Shown here: positions 8,464 through 16,519 of the stretch, in pieces | How the letters are laid out: the number at the start of each line of letters is the position of its first letter | Position numbering within the stretch: the first letter of the stretch is position 1 | Source of the DNA: NC2004 sp050874905 | GTDB taxonomy: Bacteria; Bacillota; Clostridia; Lachnospirales; Lachnospiraceae | Assembly: GCA_050874905.1 (NCBI GenBank) | Contig: JBNMLP010000006.1 | Location: 1-64,000, forward strand | Direction of reading: 5' to 3' | Length of the DNA: 64,000 nucleotides | Made by a program: the position numbers and the translations under genes | The notes under the pieces: model-generated | Database searches by the model: none | What the model was told of the DNA's origin: nothing | Seen by the model: only the letters and a program-made list of their open reading frames with translations

Positions 8464-9240
8464 ATGTTAAATCAATTTTCAAGGACGCAGCTATTATATG
8501 GAAAAGAAGTGATGGAGCATCTTGCTTCCTGCCGGGTAGCGGTATTTGGAATTGGTGGAGTCGGGGGATATGTGTGCGAAGCACTGGTGCGAAGCGGCAT
8601 TGGAGCATTTGATCTGATCGATGATGACAAAGTATGTTTGACGAATCTGAACCGTCAGATCATTGCAACCAGAAAAACGATTGGAAAATATAAAACGGCT
8701 GTGATGGAGGAGCGGATGTAGGAGATCAATCCGGATGTGAAAGTTACCACGCATAATTGCTTTTTCCTTCCGGAAACCGCGGATTCGTTTGATTTTACAG
8801 CGTATGATTATGTTGTGGATGCCGTAGATACCGTGACGGCAAAAATTTCACTGGTGATGAAAGCCAAGGAGTGCAATGTGCCGATCATCAGCTCTATGGG
8901 GGCAGGCAATAAACTTGATCCATCTGCCTTTCAGGTAGCGGATATTTATAAAACAAAGGTGTGTCCGCTGGCAAAGGTGATGCGAAGAGAACTGAAAAAG
9001 CGCGGAGTAAAAAAACTGAAGGTGGTATATTCCGAGGAACAGCCGACCCGTCCGTTAGAGGATATGTCCATTAGCTGCCGGACACATTGTGTATGTCCGC
9101 CGGGTACAAAGCATACCTGTACAGAACGAAGAGACATACCGGGCAGCACGGCATTTGTCCCATCGGTAGCCGGACTGATCATTGCCGGGGAAGTGATCAA
9201 TGATCTGGCAAAGCAGTGTGCAGGAAAGGAAGAAGCATAA
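8464..9240 (+). pseudogene. tcdA: TcdA/ThiF-family tRNA-ct6A dehydratase, interrupted by in-frame TAG
   Basis: E1-like ThiF/MoeB superfamily protein closest to tRNA threonylcarbamoyladenosine dehydratase (TcdA/CsdL), which cyclises t6A at position 37. The N-terminus MLNQFSRTQLLYGKE and the nucleotide loop GIGGVGGY are canonical, as are DDDKVCLTNLNRQ and the C-terminal SCRTHCVCPPG and PGSTAFVPS. A TAG at 8719-8721 splits the gene between EERM and EINPD; reading continues in the same frame afterwards with full conservation, so this is a single nonsense substitution rather than a frameshift. The downstream part could initiate only at GTG 8737 and would lack the nucleotide-binding fold. Either a recent pseudogene, a strain-level nonsense mutation or a sequencing error. 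The start at 8464 has AAAGG close upstream. Directly abuts the rhodanese-TtcA gene. Confidence 0.85.
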
Positions 9241-10365
9241 ATGACGGTTGAAGAATTAAGCAAGTTAAAGAAAGAAGAATATGTGATCGTTGATATCCGG
9301 GATGAGGCAGAGCTTGCACACGGGAAAATTCCGGACTCCATTGCAGCAAAGCCGGATGAGATCACAGCACAGGAAGAAATCGACAAGGACAAACTGTTGG
9401 TGATCTGCTGTGCCAGAGGTGTGATCAGTGAAGAAGTGGCGCAGCGGTTAAAGGCGGACGGTTACCGGGCAGAGAATCTGGATGGAGGATACGGTGCGTG
9501 GCTGCTGCACCACATTCAGGTGTCCGAGCAGGAGGAGTATGTCAAAAATGTGGAACAGAGTATCCGGAAGCGGTTCAAGAAAACGATCTGGTCCAAATTT
9601 GCCAAAGCGGTACGCGATTACGAGCTGGTAAAAGAGGGCGACAGGATTGCGGTATGTATTTCCGGTGGAAAGGATTCGATGCTGATGGCAAAGCTGTTTC
9701 AGGAATTGAAACGGCATAATAAATTTGCCTTCGAGGTGAAGTTTATCGTCATGGATCCGGGATATAGTGAGGCGAACCGGAAGATCATTGAAGAAAATGC
9801 AAAACGGCTTGCTATCCCGATCGAGATCTTTGAGTCCGACATTTTTGATTCGGTGTATCATGTGGAGAAATCTCCGTGTTATCTTTGCGCCCGTATGCGC
9901 AGAGGGCATCTGTACAGTTATGCCAAGGAGCTTGGCTGCAATAAGATCGCACTGGGGCATCATTACGATGATGTCATTGAAACGATCCTGATGGGAATGT
10001 TATATGGTGCGCAGGTACAGACGATGATGCCGAAGCTGCACAGCACCAATTTTGAGGGTATGGAACTGATCCGTCCGCTGTATCTGATCCGCGAAGACGA
10101 CATCAAAGCATGGCGGGATGCCAATGATCTTTATTTCATCCAGTGTGCCTGCAAGTTCACAGATACCTGCACCACTTGTAACAATGAAGAAAACCGCTCC
10201 AAACGTGTCGAGATCAAGGAGCTCATTAAAACGCTGAAGCGGGTGAACCCGTACGTGGAGGGGAACATTTTCAAGAGCGTGGAAAATGTCAACCTGGATA
10301 CTGTCGTTGCCTATAAACAGGGCGGTGTAAAGCATCATTTTCTGGAAACATACGACGAAAAATAA
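9241..10365 (+). CDS. Rhodanese-PP-loop fusion, TtcA-like tRNA thiolation protein
   Basis: 374 residues in two parts. Residues 1-100 are a rhodanese-like domain with a candidate persulfide Cys in VICCARGV. Residues 105-374 are a PP-loop ATPase of the TtcA/TilS superfamily: PP-loop SGGKDS, a CxxC in SPCYLCARMRRG, GHHYDDVIET, and a downstream Cys-rich segment CACKFTDTCTTC. TtcA enzymes use an Fe-S cluster to make 2-thiocytidine in tRNA; here the sulfur-carrying rhodanese is fused to the acceptor enzyme. Starts at the first base after the stop of the TcdA-like gene, so both are in one operon for anticodon-loop modification. The exact tRNA substrate is inferred from the family. Its end lies three bases from the convergent Lrp gene. 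Confidence 0.85.
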   Translation: MTVEELSKLKKEEYVIVDIRDEAELAHGKIPDSIAAKPDEITAQEEIDKDKLLVICCARGVISEEVAQRLKADGYRAENLDGGYGAWLLHHIQVSEQEEYVKNVEQSIRKRFKKTIWSKFAKAVRDYELVKEGDRIAVCISGGKDSMLMAKLFQELKRHNKFAFEVKFIVMDPGYSEANRKIIEENAKRLAIPIEIFESDIFDSVYHVEKSPCYLCARMRRGHLYSYAKELGCNKIALGHHYDDVIETILMGMLYGAQVQTMMPKLHSTNFEGMELIRPLYLIREDDIKAWRDANDLYFIQCACKFTDTCTTCNNEENRSKRVEIKELIKTLKRVNPYVEGNIFKSVENVNLDTVVAYKQGGVKHHFLETYDEK

Positions 10366-10368
10366 AGT

Positions 10369-10830
10369 TTAATCTTCCTCCGGGTCAATCTTGATCCCGC
10401 GGTGTTCGATAGAGGTCGAAAAGGAGATCAGTGTTTTTGTTTTCCCAAAGCGATGAAGTTCGTTAATGAACTGATCAAGGTCGCAGGTTGTTGGAAACTG
10501 CACCTCCATCAGCATGGAATAATCGCCGGTCACACAGCTGCACGAAACGACATTCGGACACTGTTTGATATACGGATAAAACTCGCCCTTGTCTTCCGGA
10601 GACACATCCAGATTGATAAAGGCTTTGATATGATAATCAAGCAGTGCCCCGTTGATCTGTGCATGAAATCCCAGAATGTAACCATCGTCTACCAGCCGGT
10701 TGATGCGGGAAGAAACGGCTGGTGAAGTTAAAAATACAGCATTTGCAATGTCCTTGATGGGAGTCCGGGCATTTTCCTGAAGGATCATCAGTATTTTTTT
10801 GTCGATCGCATCTAAGTCTGGTTTTTTCAT
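10369..10830 (-). CDS. Lrp/AsnC-family transcriptional regulator
   Basis: 153-residue feast/famine regulator. The N-terminal winged helix-turn-helix is recognisable (LDAIDKKILMILQENART, then VFLTSPAVSSRINRL), followed by the RAM ligand-binding domain (GFHAQINGALL, VVSCSCVTGDYSMLMEV, ISFSTSIEHRGI). ATG at 10830 is preferred, preceded by GGTGAT; a TTG four codons upstream is unlikely. It is divergent from hydE across about 145 bases containing A/G-rich sequence and could regulate itself or hydE (inference). The effector is probably an amino acid, which one is not visible. Confidence 0.92.
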   Translation of the reverse strand: MKKPDLDAIDKKILMILQENARTPIKDIANAVFLTSPAVSSRINRLVDDGYILGFHAQINGALLDYHIKAFINLDVSPEDKGEFYPYIKQCPNVVSCSCVTGDYSMLMEVQFPTTCDLDQFINELHRFGKTKTLISFSTSIEHRGIKIDPEED

Positions 10831-10975
10831 AGGATCACCCAACCTTTCTTTGGTTATAATTTGTAATAGTATAGCAGAAAAAAATAAGGGGAAAACAGGA
10901 AGCAGAAAAATGGCAAAATAAAGGAAGAAAGAAAAAAGAAAAGCTAAAAATCAAGCAGAGAAAAGGAGACCATTC

Positions 10976-11980
10976 ATGGCACAGACATGGGACAAAGAGC
11001 AGATTATAGCGTGGTTAAATGGGGAGGAGGAAGATACTGCCCTGTTTCAGCGTGCGGATCATGTGCGGCGGTCGGTGTATGGAATGGATGTGTATGTACG
11101 GGGTCTGATCGAATTTACCAATGTCTGCCGGAACAACTGCTATTACTGTGGCATCCGAAGAGACAATAAAAATGTGGATCGTTATCAGTTGAGCGAAGAG
11201 GAGATCCTTTCCTGCTGCGAGGAGGGATATGGACTGGGATTTCGGACGTTTGTGTTACAGGGGGGAGAAGATCCTTCCTATACGGATGACAGAATCTGCC
11301 GCCTGGTGAGCAGGATCAAAACAGACTATCCGGATTGTGCGGTCACACTTTCCATTGGAGAGCGGAGCAGAAAGAGCTACGAGCGTTATTTTGCGGCGGG
11401 AGCAGACCGCTATCTGCTGCGGGAAGAAACGGCAAATGAAGCCCATTATAAAAGTCTGCATCCGCAGGAGATGAAGCTTTCCAACCGTAAACGGTGCCTG
11501 TATGATTTAAAGGACATTGGCTATCAGGTGGGAGCCGGATTTATGGTAGGATCTCCAGGACAGACGAAAGAACATTTATTAGAGGAACTTTCCTTTTTGT
11601 GGGAGCTGCAGCCGGATATGATCGGGATCGGTCCGTTTATTCCACATCAGGATACACCGTTTGGACAAAAAAAAGCCGGAAGTGTCATGTTGACACTCCG
11701 GCTGCTCGCCATTCTTCGGCTTTTGTTTCCCTATGTACTGCTTCCGGCAACGACCGCACTTGGAACGCTTGATCCACTGGGAAGGGAAAAGGGATTAAAG
11801 GCGGGTGCAAATGTTGTCATGCCCAATCTTTCTCCGGTTTCTGTCCGGAAAAAATATGAATTATATGATAATAAGATCTGCACTGGGGAGGAATCCGCAC
11901 AGTGCAGACATTGCCTGAATGAAAGGGTAAAACAGGCAGGTTATCAAATCGTAACAGATCGCGGAGATGTCAGACGGTAA
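10976..11980 (+). CDS. hydE: [FeFe]-hydrogenase maturation radical SAM protein HydE
   Basis: Radical SAM enzyme of 334 residues needed to build the 2Fe subcluster of [FeFe] hydrogenase. The SAM cluster motif is CRNNCYYCG (three Cys spaced 3 and 2). VLQGGEDP, TLSIGER, LLREETAN, GFMVGSPGQT and GIGPFIPHQDTPF are characteristic of HydE rather than biotin synthase, and the C-terminus has the HydE-like NLSPVSVRKKYELYDNK. ATG at 10976 follows AAAAGGAG. HydF, HydG and the hydrogenase are not in the window. Its coding end overlaps the left arm of a terminator. Confidence 0.92.
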   Translation: MAQTWDKEQIIAWLNGEEEDTALFQRADHVRRSVYGMDVYVRGLIEFTNVCRNNCYYCGIRRDNKNVDRYQLSEEEILSCCEEGYGLGFRTFVLQGGEDPSYTDDRICRLVSRIKTDYPDCAVTLSIGERSRKSYERYFAAGADRYLLREETANEAHYKSLHPQEMKLSNRKRCLYDLKDIGYQVGAGFMVGSPGQTKEHLLEELSFLWELQPDMIGIGPFIPHQDTPFGQKKAGSVMLTLRLLAILRLLFPYVLLPATTALGTLDPLGREKGLKAGANVVMPNLSPVSVRKKYELYDNKICTGEESAQCRHCLNERVKQAGYQIVTDRGDVRR

Positions 11981-12000
11981 GTACTGTTGGCATCTTTTTT
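11965..12000 (+). terminator. Terminator overlapping the end of hydE
   Basis: AGATGTCA (11965-11972) pairs with TGGCATCT (11988-11995) with one G-T pair, followed by a T-run. The left arm lies within the last codons of hydE, and the T-run meets the end of the convergent gene. Confidence 0.65.
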
Positions 12001-15000
12001 ATTCTGGCTCTAATTCTATGCCGTTGACAGTCCGGGAACAGCTTCCATTGATATATTTAAGATTCGTTTTATCAATACGAAGATCTGTGTTATCCTCGTT
12101 GGTGATGTTATTGACCATGTCGCAGTTGATACAGGTCACTTTTGCAGTCTCACTATCATTTCCCAAAGAGTAGGCATTGCGTCCTACGGCATCAATATTT
12201 AAAGCAACCTGCTGGAGGGAAAGCATGACATTTCCATAATGGCTTCCGATGGCATAACAGGTAGAAGCGCGGAGTTTGAAACGGATATTTGCTTTTTGCA
12301 GTGCGATAGTTACCTTTTCTCCGTAGAGGCTTCCGATTCCGATCATGTCGTCACAAGCGGCAGAAGAGGAAAGCTGGAGTAATCCATTGCTGATCTCTAT
12401 ATCAGCATCGTTTTCATAAGAGCCGATCAGACAGCCACAGCCGATACTTAAATTGGCTTCCAGATCACAATGCTCGATATGTACATCTGCTTTGCCATAA
12501 TAAGCACCGATGCCAACGGAATGCTGTCCATACATGGAAATACGGTACCATCCTTTGTTGATCGTGATATTTCCACCATAGCCGGAGCCGATGCCGACTC
12601 CTGTGCCGCCATTGGCGGTGATCGTAATGCCCCCATCCTGATTAAAATAGATCGGACCGTGGTGGTTCTCCATTGCTTCTCCGATACCAAAATATTTATT
12701 TGCATTTACCGTGATGGAAAGATTTCCATCGCCTTCAAACGTGAGCATAGAAGACTCTGGTACACGGATTCCACCATTGACCAGTTCACTGTCCCCAACC
12801 AGCACAAGTGTTACATTTGCTTCGGATCCAAGATCGATGCTTGGTAGTCCGGTTGACTCGGAAAGACCGACGGAGTCCAAAATAACGGTGCCTTCGTAGC
12901 CTTCTTCAAACCAGAGTTTGATATTGGACTGGAATCCGGCAGCTCCTACAATGTGGATCGGATCGGTTTTGCTGCTGGCAGAACGTTTGACATGGATCTC
13001 CGTAAATTTGTTGACACTTAACTGTACGAGAGGGACAGTTGTCGGGTGCTGTACTGCAAAGCGTTTTTTGATCGAGCGGTTTGCGGTAAGTGTGGTATAC
13101 TGGATGATCTCGTTGATCTGCTCTCTTCGCAGACAAAGCAGCGGATCCGGATGTGGTTTGGCAGTATAATATCCCTGGATCAGATCAACACCAAGCTCGA
13201 TCACTGCCTTTAACTCCTCGGAAGTTTCGATTCCTTCTGCCAGTGCCATAATATCATTATCGTGGGCAAATTCAATAATGTTCTTTACAAAATGCTGTTT
13301 CTGCTGGTTGTCCTGGATTTCCGTCATCAGCATGCGGTCGATCTTTACATAACGTGGCATGTAACGCAGCAGGTTATTGATGTTGGAATAGCCGGAACCA
13401 TAATCGTCCAGTGCAGTTTCAATGTGCAGTTTTTGAAAGGTCTCTTTGATATGTTCTAACTGTTCATCGTCTAATTCTTCCTGTTCGGTAAGTTCCACAA
13501 CAATACGACCGTCCTGTTCTTTGAGCAGGCTATGCAGCATTGGAAGATCCGGACCGGTCAGCTGCGCTCCCGGAATACTGTTGATAAATACTTTTTTTCC
13601 TTCAAATAATTGCTGGTGTTCTCTCATATAATGCAGAACATTGTAAAAAGTTGCTTTTTCCACATCATAGAGCCGGTTCATACGCTTGGCACTGTCCAAA
13701 ATGGCAAGCGGGGAAATGCGTTCGGCAACATCCGCACGCATCAGTGCTTCATAGGAGTAGATTTCTCCGTTTTTGGCACTAACAATTGGCTGGAAATGAT
13801 AAATGAACTTGTTGTGATCTAAAATATCTGCTACCAGTTCATCCTGTTTTTTATCTTCTTCCGATAATTCGGCTTCATTTCTCAACCGCTGTTCTTCCAG
13901 CTTCCGGCCATTCTTTAAACTTACTACATCATTGATCAGATGCTCTAATTGTTCGGTGTTTGTAATGGTTTCTGCTTTGTTTGCCGTGCAGATGGAAATG
14001 GCAAAAGAATCCGTATTGGCTTCGTTAAATGCAAGCAGTTTTTCTTCCAGAGCAGCAACAAAGTCATCGCTTCTTTCTGTATCGGAAGGCTCTGTTAAAG
14101 TACCGATCAGGAAATCGTCATTTCCCATACGGGCACACACTTCATGGTCAAAGGCACATTCGGAAATACGTTGTGCCAGTGCAATGATCGCCCGGTTCCC
14201 TTCTTCTCTGCCATATTTGGCATTGATGTCACGCAGGGCGGACAGATCCACAGAGGTGATCAAAACTGCGTTTTTTGTCTTGCTATGAGAGCGGTTGATC
14301 AGATCTTCCATCTGTGCAATGAAACCGCGGTAATTATATAATCCGGTCAAGCCATCACGAATCTGGGAAGCCTCCATCTGTTTTAAAATATAACGAAGGG
14401 CTTCCTGACGGCGCAATGCCTCTAAACCGTGCATGATACTGCGGATCCAAAGGCGATATTCTTCGTCATAGCTGAATTTTTTATCTCCGTAATTGACGGC
14501 TACATAACCAAAGCAGCGATCCTCGAAAAAGAGCGGGGTAAAAATAAAAGCCCGTGGGTGATCACAAGGTTCATGATATTCCGGTAAGATCAGATCCGTG
14601 GAAAATGTTTTACAAAAATTTAGTTCATTTCCGGAATCAGGGTCTGGTCCGCAGTGGATAATATGGCTCATCTGTGGGGTATAACCAGTCCGGACGGCAT
14701 ATTCTTTCAGTGCATTATGTGGCTTGTCCCAGGTGTTATTTAAACAAAGGTCAAAGCTTTCAAAGTCGCGGATCTGGTAGATATATTGAAATACCGTGTT
14801 GAAAAAGTCCTGATAGTTATCTTGAGACAACAGATCATCCATAATGTGGTTAAAAACAGAATAATAACCGACAGAAGAAAGATCGGTTTCCCACACATCA
14901 CGGCATGGAGATTCTGTTGGAAGAGTGCTATAAGGGCAGCCGCAGCTGCCTCCGATGAAAAGATCCGGAATCGTGTGAAAGCTATCATCAATGGTTTCCC

Positions 15001-15796
15001 CGGTCAGCATTGCATGGATCCGCAGTGCTGCATAAGTACCACATTGTCTGGCAGGAATCTCTGCAGAAGTAAGTGGAACCGGACTCAGCCGTCCGTCTTC
15101 AATGGAATCATAGCCGATCACAGCAATATCTTCCGGAATTTTAATACCATTTTTGGTGAGTGCATCACATACACCGATTGCCATACAGTCGTTGGCACAG
15201 GCGATCGCATCCGGCAGATGCTCCCGGTCTTTTAATAATGCCTCCACCATTGGCTCTCCGCTTGTATACCAGTAATCTCCGTAAAAGATCTGATCCTCAG
15301 TAACAGGAAGATGATGGGCTTTCATGCTGTCGAGATAACCGCGCAGGCGTTCTTCGGAATGGATATGTCCTTTCCTTCCGTTCAGAAAAACAATGTTTTT
15401 ATAATGGTGTACTTCGATCAGATGATCGATCAGTTTTACAATAGGGGTATAGTGATCGATCATGACTGTTTCAAAATAGTCACTTTCCTTGTCGATGATA
15501 AGAACCGGACCGGAAAAAGAATCCCGGATCTTTTTCTGGATCCTGTCTGCCAGACCTTCTGTCTGTAACGTGTCAAGCAGAACTACTACGGCATCTAACA
15601 GATCAAAATTTACCAGCTCGAAAATGTTGGAATCCCCACGTTCGCGAAGTGGGGTTTCCTGGTATTTCTGATACATGGAAAACACAAGCACATCATATTG
15701 GTATGCAAACATTTTCTCCACAAATCCATCCATAAAATGAGAAGGGGTCGATTCATCCAATTGTGCTAATAATACTCCGATTGTTTTCCGTTTCAT
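11999..15796 (-). CDS. LacI-sensor/GGDEF/EAL protein with C-terminal beta-helix-like repeats
   Basis: Unusually built cytosolic protein of 1265 residues with no signal peptide or membrane span. Residues 1-290 match the effector-binding half of LacI/GalR regulators (KTIGVLLAQLDE at the very N-terminus, IACANDCMAIGVCDAL, IAVIGYDSIEDG) without a DNA-binding helix-turn-helix. Residues about 300-455 resemble a GAF-like sensor. Residues about 475-620 are a GGDEF domain whose signature is degenerate (GNDDF), so cyclase activity is doubtful. Residues about 650-900 are an EAL phosphodiesterase with apparently intact motifs (YEALMR, VELTEQE, DDYGSGYSN, VKIDR, AEGIET, QGYY). Residues about 945-1265 carry about seven Gly-rich turns such as VGIGSGYG, VGIGAYYG, IGIGSLYG and AIGSHYG, as in right-handed beta-helices usually seen on secreted carbohydrate-binding proteins. 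Likely a sugar-responsive c-di-GMP hydrolase (inference). Confidence 0.85.
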   Translation of the reverse strand: MKRKTIGVLLAQLDESTPSHFMDGFVEKMFAYQYDVLVFSMYQKYQETPLRERGDSNIFELVNFDLLDAVVVLLDTLQTEGLADRIQKKIRDSFSGPVLIIDKESDYFETVMIDHYTPIVKLIDHLIEVHHYKNIVFLNGRKGHIHSEERLRGYLDSMKAHHLPVTEDQIFYGDYWYTSGEPMVEALLKDREHLPDAIACANDCMAIGVCDALTKNGIKIPEDIAVIGYDSIEDGRLSPVPLTSAEIPARQCGTYAALRIHAMLTGETIDDSFHTIPDLFIGGSCGCPYSTLPTESPCRDVWETDLSSVGYYSVFNHIMDDLLSQDNYQDFFNTVFQYIYQIRDFESFDLCLNNTWDKPHNALKEYAVRTGYTPQMSHIIHCGPDPDSGNELNFCKTFSTDLILPEYHEPCDHPRAFIFTPLFFEDRCFGYVAVNYGDKKFSYDEEYRLWIRSIMHGLEALRRQEALRYILKQMEASQIRDGLTGLYNYRGFIAQMEDLINRSHSKTKNAVLITSVDLSALRDINAKYGREEGNRAIIALAQRISECAFDHEVCARMGNDDFLIGTLTEPSDTERSDDFVAALEEKLLAFNEANTDSFAISICTANKAETITNTEQLEHLINDVVSLKNGRKLEEQRLRNEAELSEEDKKQDELVADILDHNKFIYHFQPIVSAKNGEIYSYEALMRADVAERISPLAILDSAKRMNRLYDVEKATFYNVLHYMREHQQLFEGKKVFINSIPGAQLTGPDLPMLHSLLKEQDGRIVVELTEQEELDDEQLEHIKETFQKLHIETALDDYGSGYSNINNLLRYMPRYVKIDRMLMTEIQDNQQKQHFVKNIIEFAHDNDIMALAEGIETSEELKAVIELGVDLIQGYYTAKPHPDPLLCLRREQINEIIQYTTLTANRSIKKRFAVQHPTTVPLVQLSVNKFTEIHVKRSASSKTDPIHIVGAAGFQSNIKLWFEEGYEGTVILDSVGLSESTGLPSIDLGSEANVTLVLVGDSELVNGGIRVPESSMLTFEGDGNLSITVNANKYFGIGEAMENHHGPIYFNQDGGITITANGGTGVGIGSGYGGNITINKGWYRISMYGQHSVGIGAYYGKADVHIEHCDLEANLSIGCGCLIGSYENDADIEISNGLLQLSSSAACDDMIGIGSLYGEKVTIALQKANIRFKLRASTCYAIGSHYGNVMLSLQQVALNIDAVGRNAYSLGNDSETAKVTCINCDMVNNITNEDNTDLRIDKTNLKYINGSCSRTVNGIELEPE

Positions 15797-15855
15797 AGAT
15801 TGCCCTCACTTGTATTCTTATCTGTTATGTCCAAAATGCATAAATTCTCGATTAA

Positions 15856-15884
15856 ATTATACACCTGATTGCCTATTTATTCAA
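15856..15884 (-). promoter_or_regulatory. Promoter of the LacI/GGDEF/EAL gene
   Basis: On the minus strand: TTGAAT, 17-bp spacer, TATAAT, about 60 bases before the start at 15796. Back to back with the PAP2 promoter. Confidence 0.7.
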
Positions 15885-15912
15885 TGAAAAGCACAGGGAA
15901 AATGTAATCGGT

Positions 15913-15941
15913 TTGCCTTTTTATGCGGGGTGTTGTATCAT
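15913..15941 (+). promoter_or_regulatory. Promoter of the PAP2/GTPase operon
   Basis: TTGCCT (15913-15918), 17-bp spacer, TATCAT (15936-15941), about 33 bases before the PAP2 start. Confidence 0.6.
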
Positions 15942-15973
15942 GAGCGTAATAAATTGTAAGAAGAGGTGAACCC

Positions 15974-16519
15974 ATGAATCTGGATGGTTCTATTTTACTG
16001 TGGATACAGAATTTTATCAGGTGTGATCTGCTGACTCCGTTTTTTAAGGTGGTGACACATCTGGGAGATCATGGACAGGTATGGATCCTGTTGACGGTAG
16101 TGCTGCTTTGCTATAAGAAAACAAGAAAGGCAGGGGCAGCGTGTGCGATTTCCCTCCTGCTTTCCCTTCTTGTCAACAATGGGATCTTAAAACCGCTGGT
16201 GGATCGGACAAGACCATATGAAGTGGTGCAGGGATTAACGCTTCTGATCGAGCAGCAAAAGGATGCTTCGTTTCCATCCGGACATACGGCAAGCTCTTTT
16301 GCTGCTGCGGTTGTCATGTTTGTCATGTTACCAAAACGCTATGGCATTCCTGCACTGATCCTGGCGTTTCTGATCGGCCTGTCAAGACTTTATGTAGGGG
16401 TGCATTATCCGACAGATGTGCTTTGCGGACTGCTCAGCGGAACGGTACTTGCACTGTTTTCGGTCTGGATCGTGAAGCGACTGACTGCTTGGTATTGCAA
16501 AAGAAAGGGTAAGGAATGA
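15974..16519 (+). CDS. PAP2-family membrane phosphatase
   Basis: 181-residue integral membrane phosphatase of the PAP2 superfamily, of the kind that dephosphorylates undecaprenyl pyrophosphate or lipid phosphates. All three phosphatase motifs are visible: KPLVDRTRP, PSGHTAS, and SRLYVGVHYPTD. About five to six hydrophobic spans. The start follows AAGAGGTGA. The stop codon overlaps the ATG of the next gene (ATGA), a sign of translational coupling with an unrelated-looking GTPase. Substrate assignment (undecaprenyl diphosphate) is inference from the family. Confidence 0.88.
   Translation: MNLDGSILLWIQNFIRCDLLTPFFKVVTHLGDHGQVWILLTVVLLCYKKTRKAGAACAISLLLSLLVNNGILKPLVDRTRPYEVVQGLTLLIEQQKDASFPSGHTASSFAAAVVMFVMLPKRYGIPALILAFLIGLSRLYVGVHYPTDVLCGLLSGTVLALFSVWIVKRLTAWYCKRKGKE

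Noticed and set aside
9448..9963. 171-codon minus-strand frame inside the rhodanese-TtcA gene
   Set aside because: Shadow of a well-conserved gene; no motif, no start signal.
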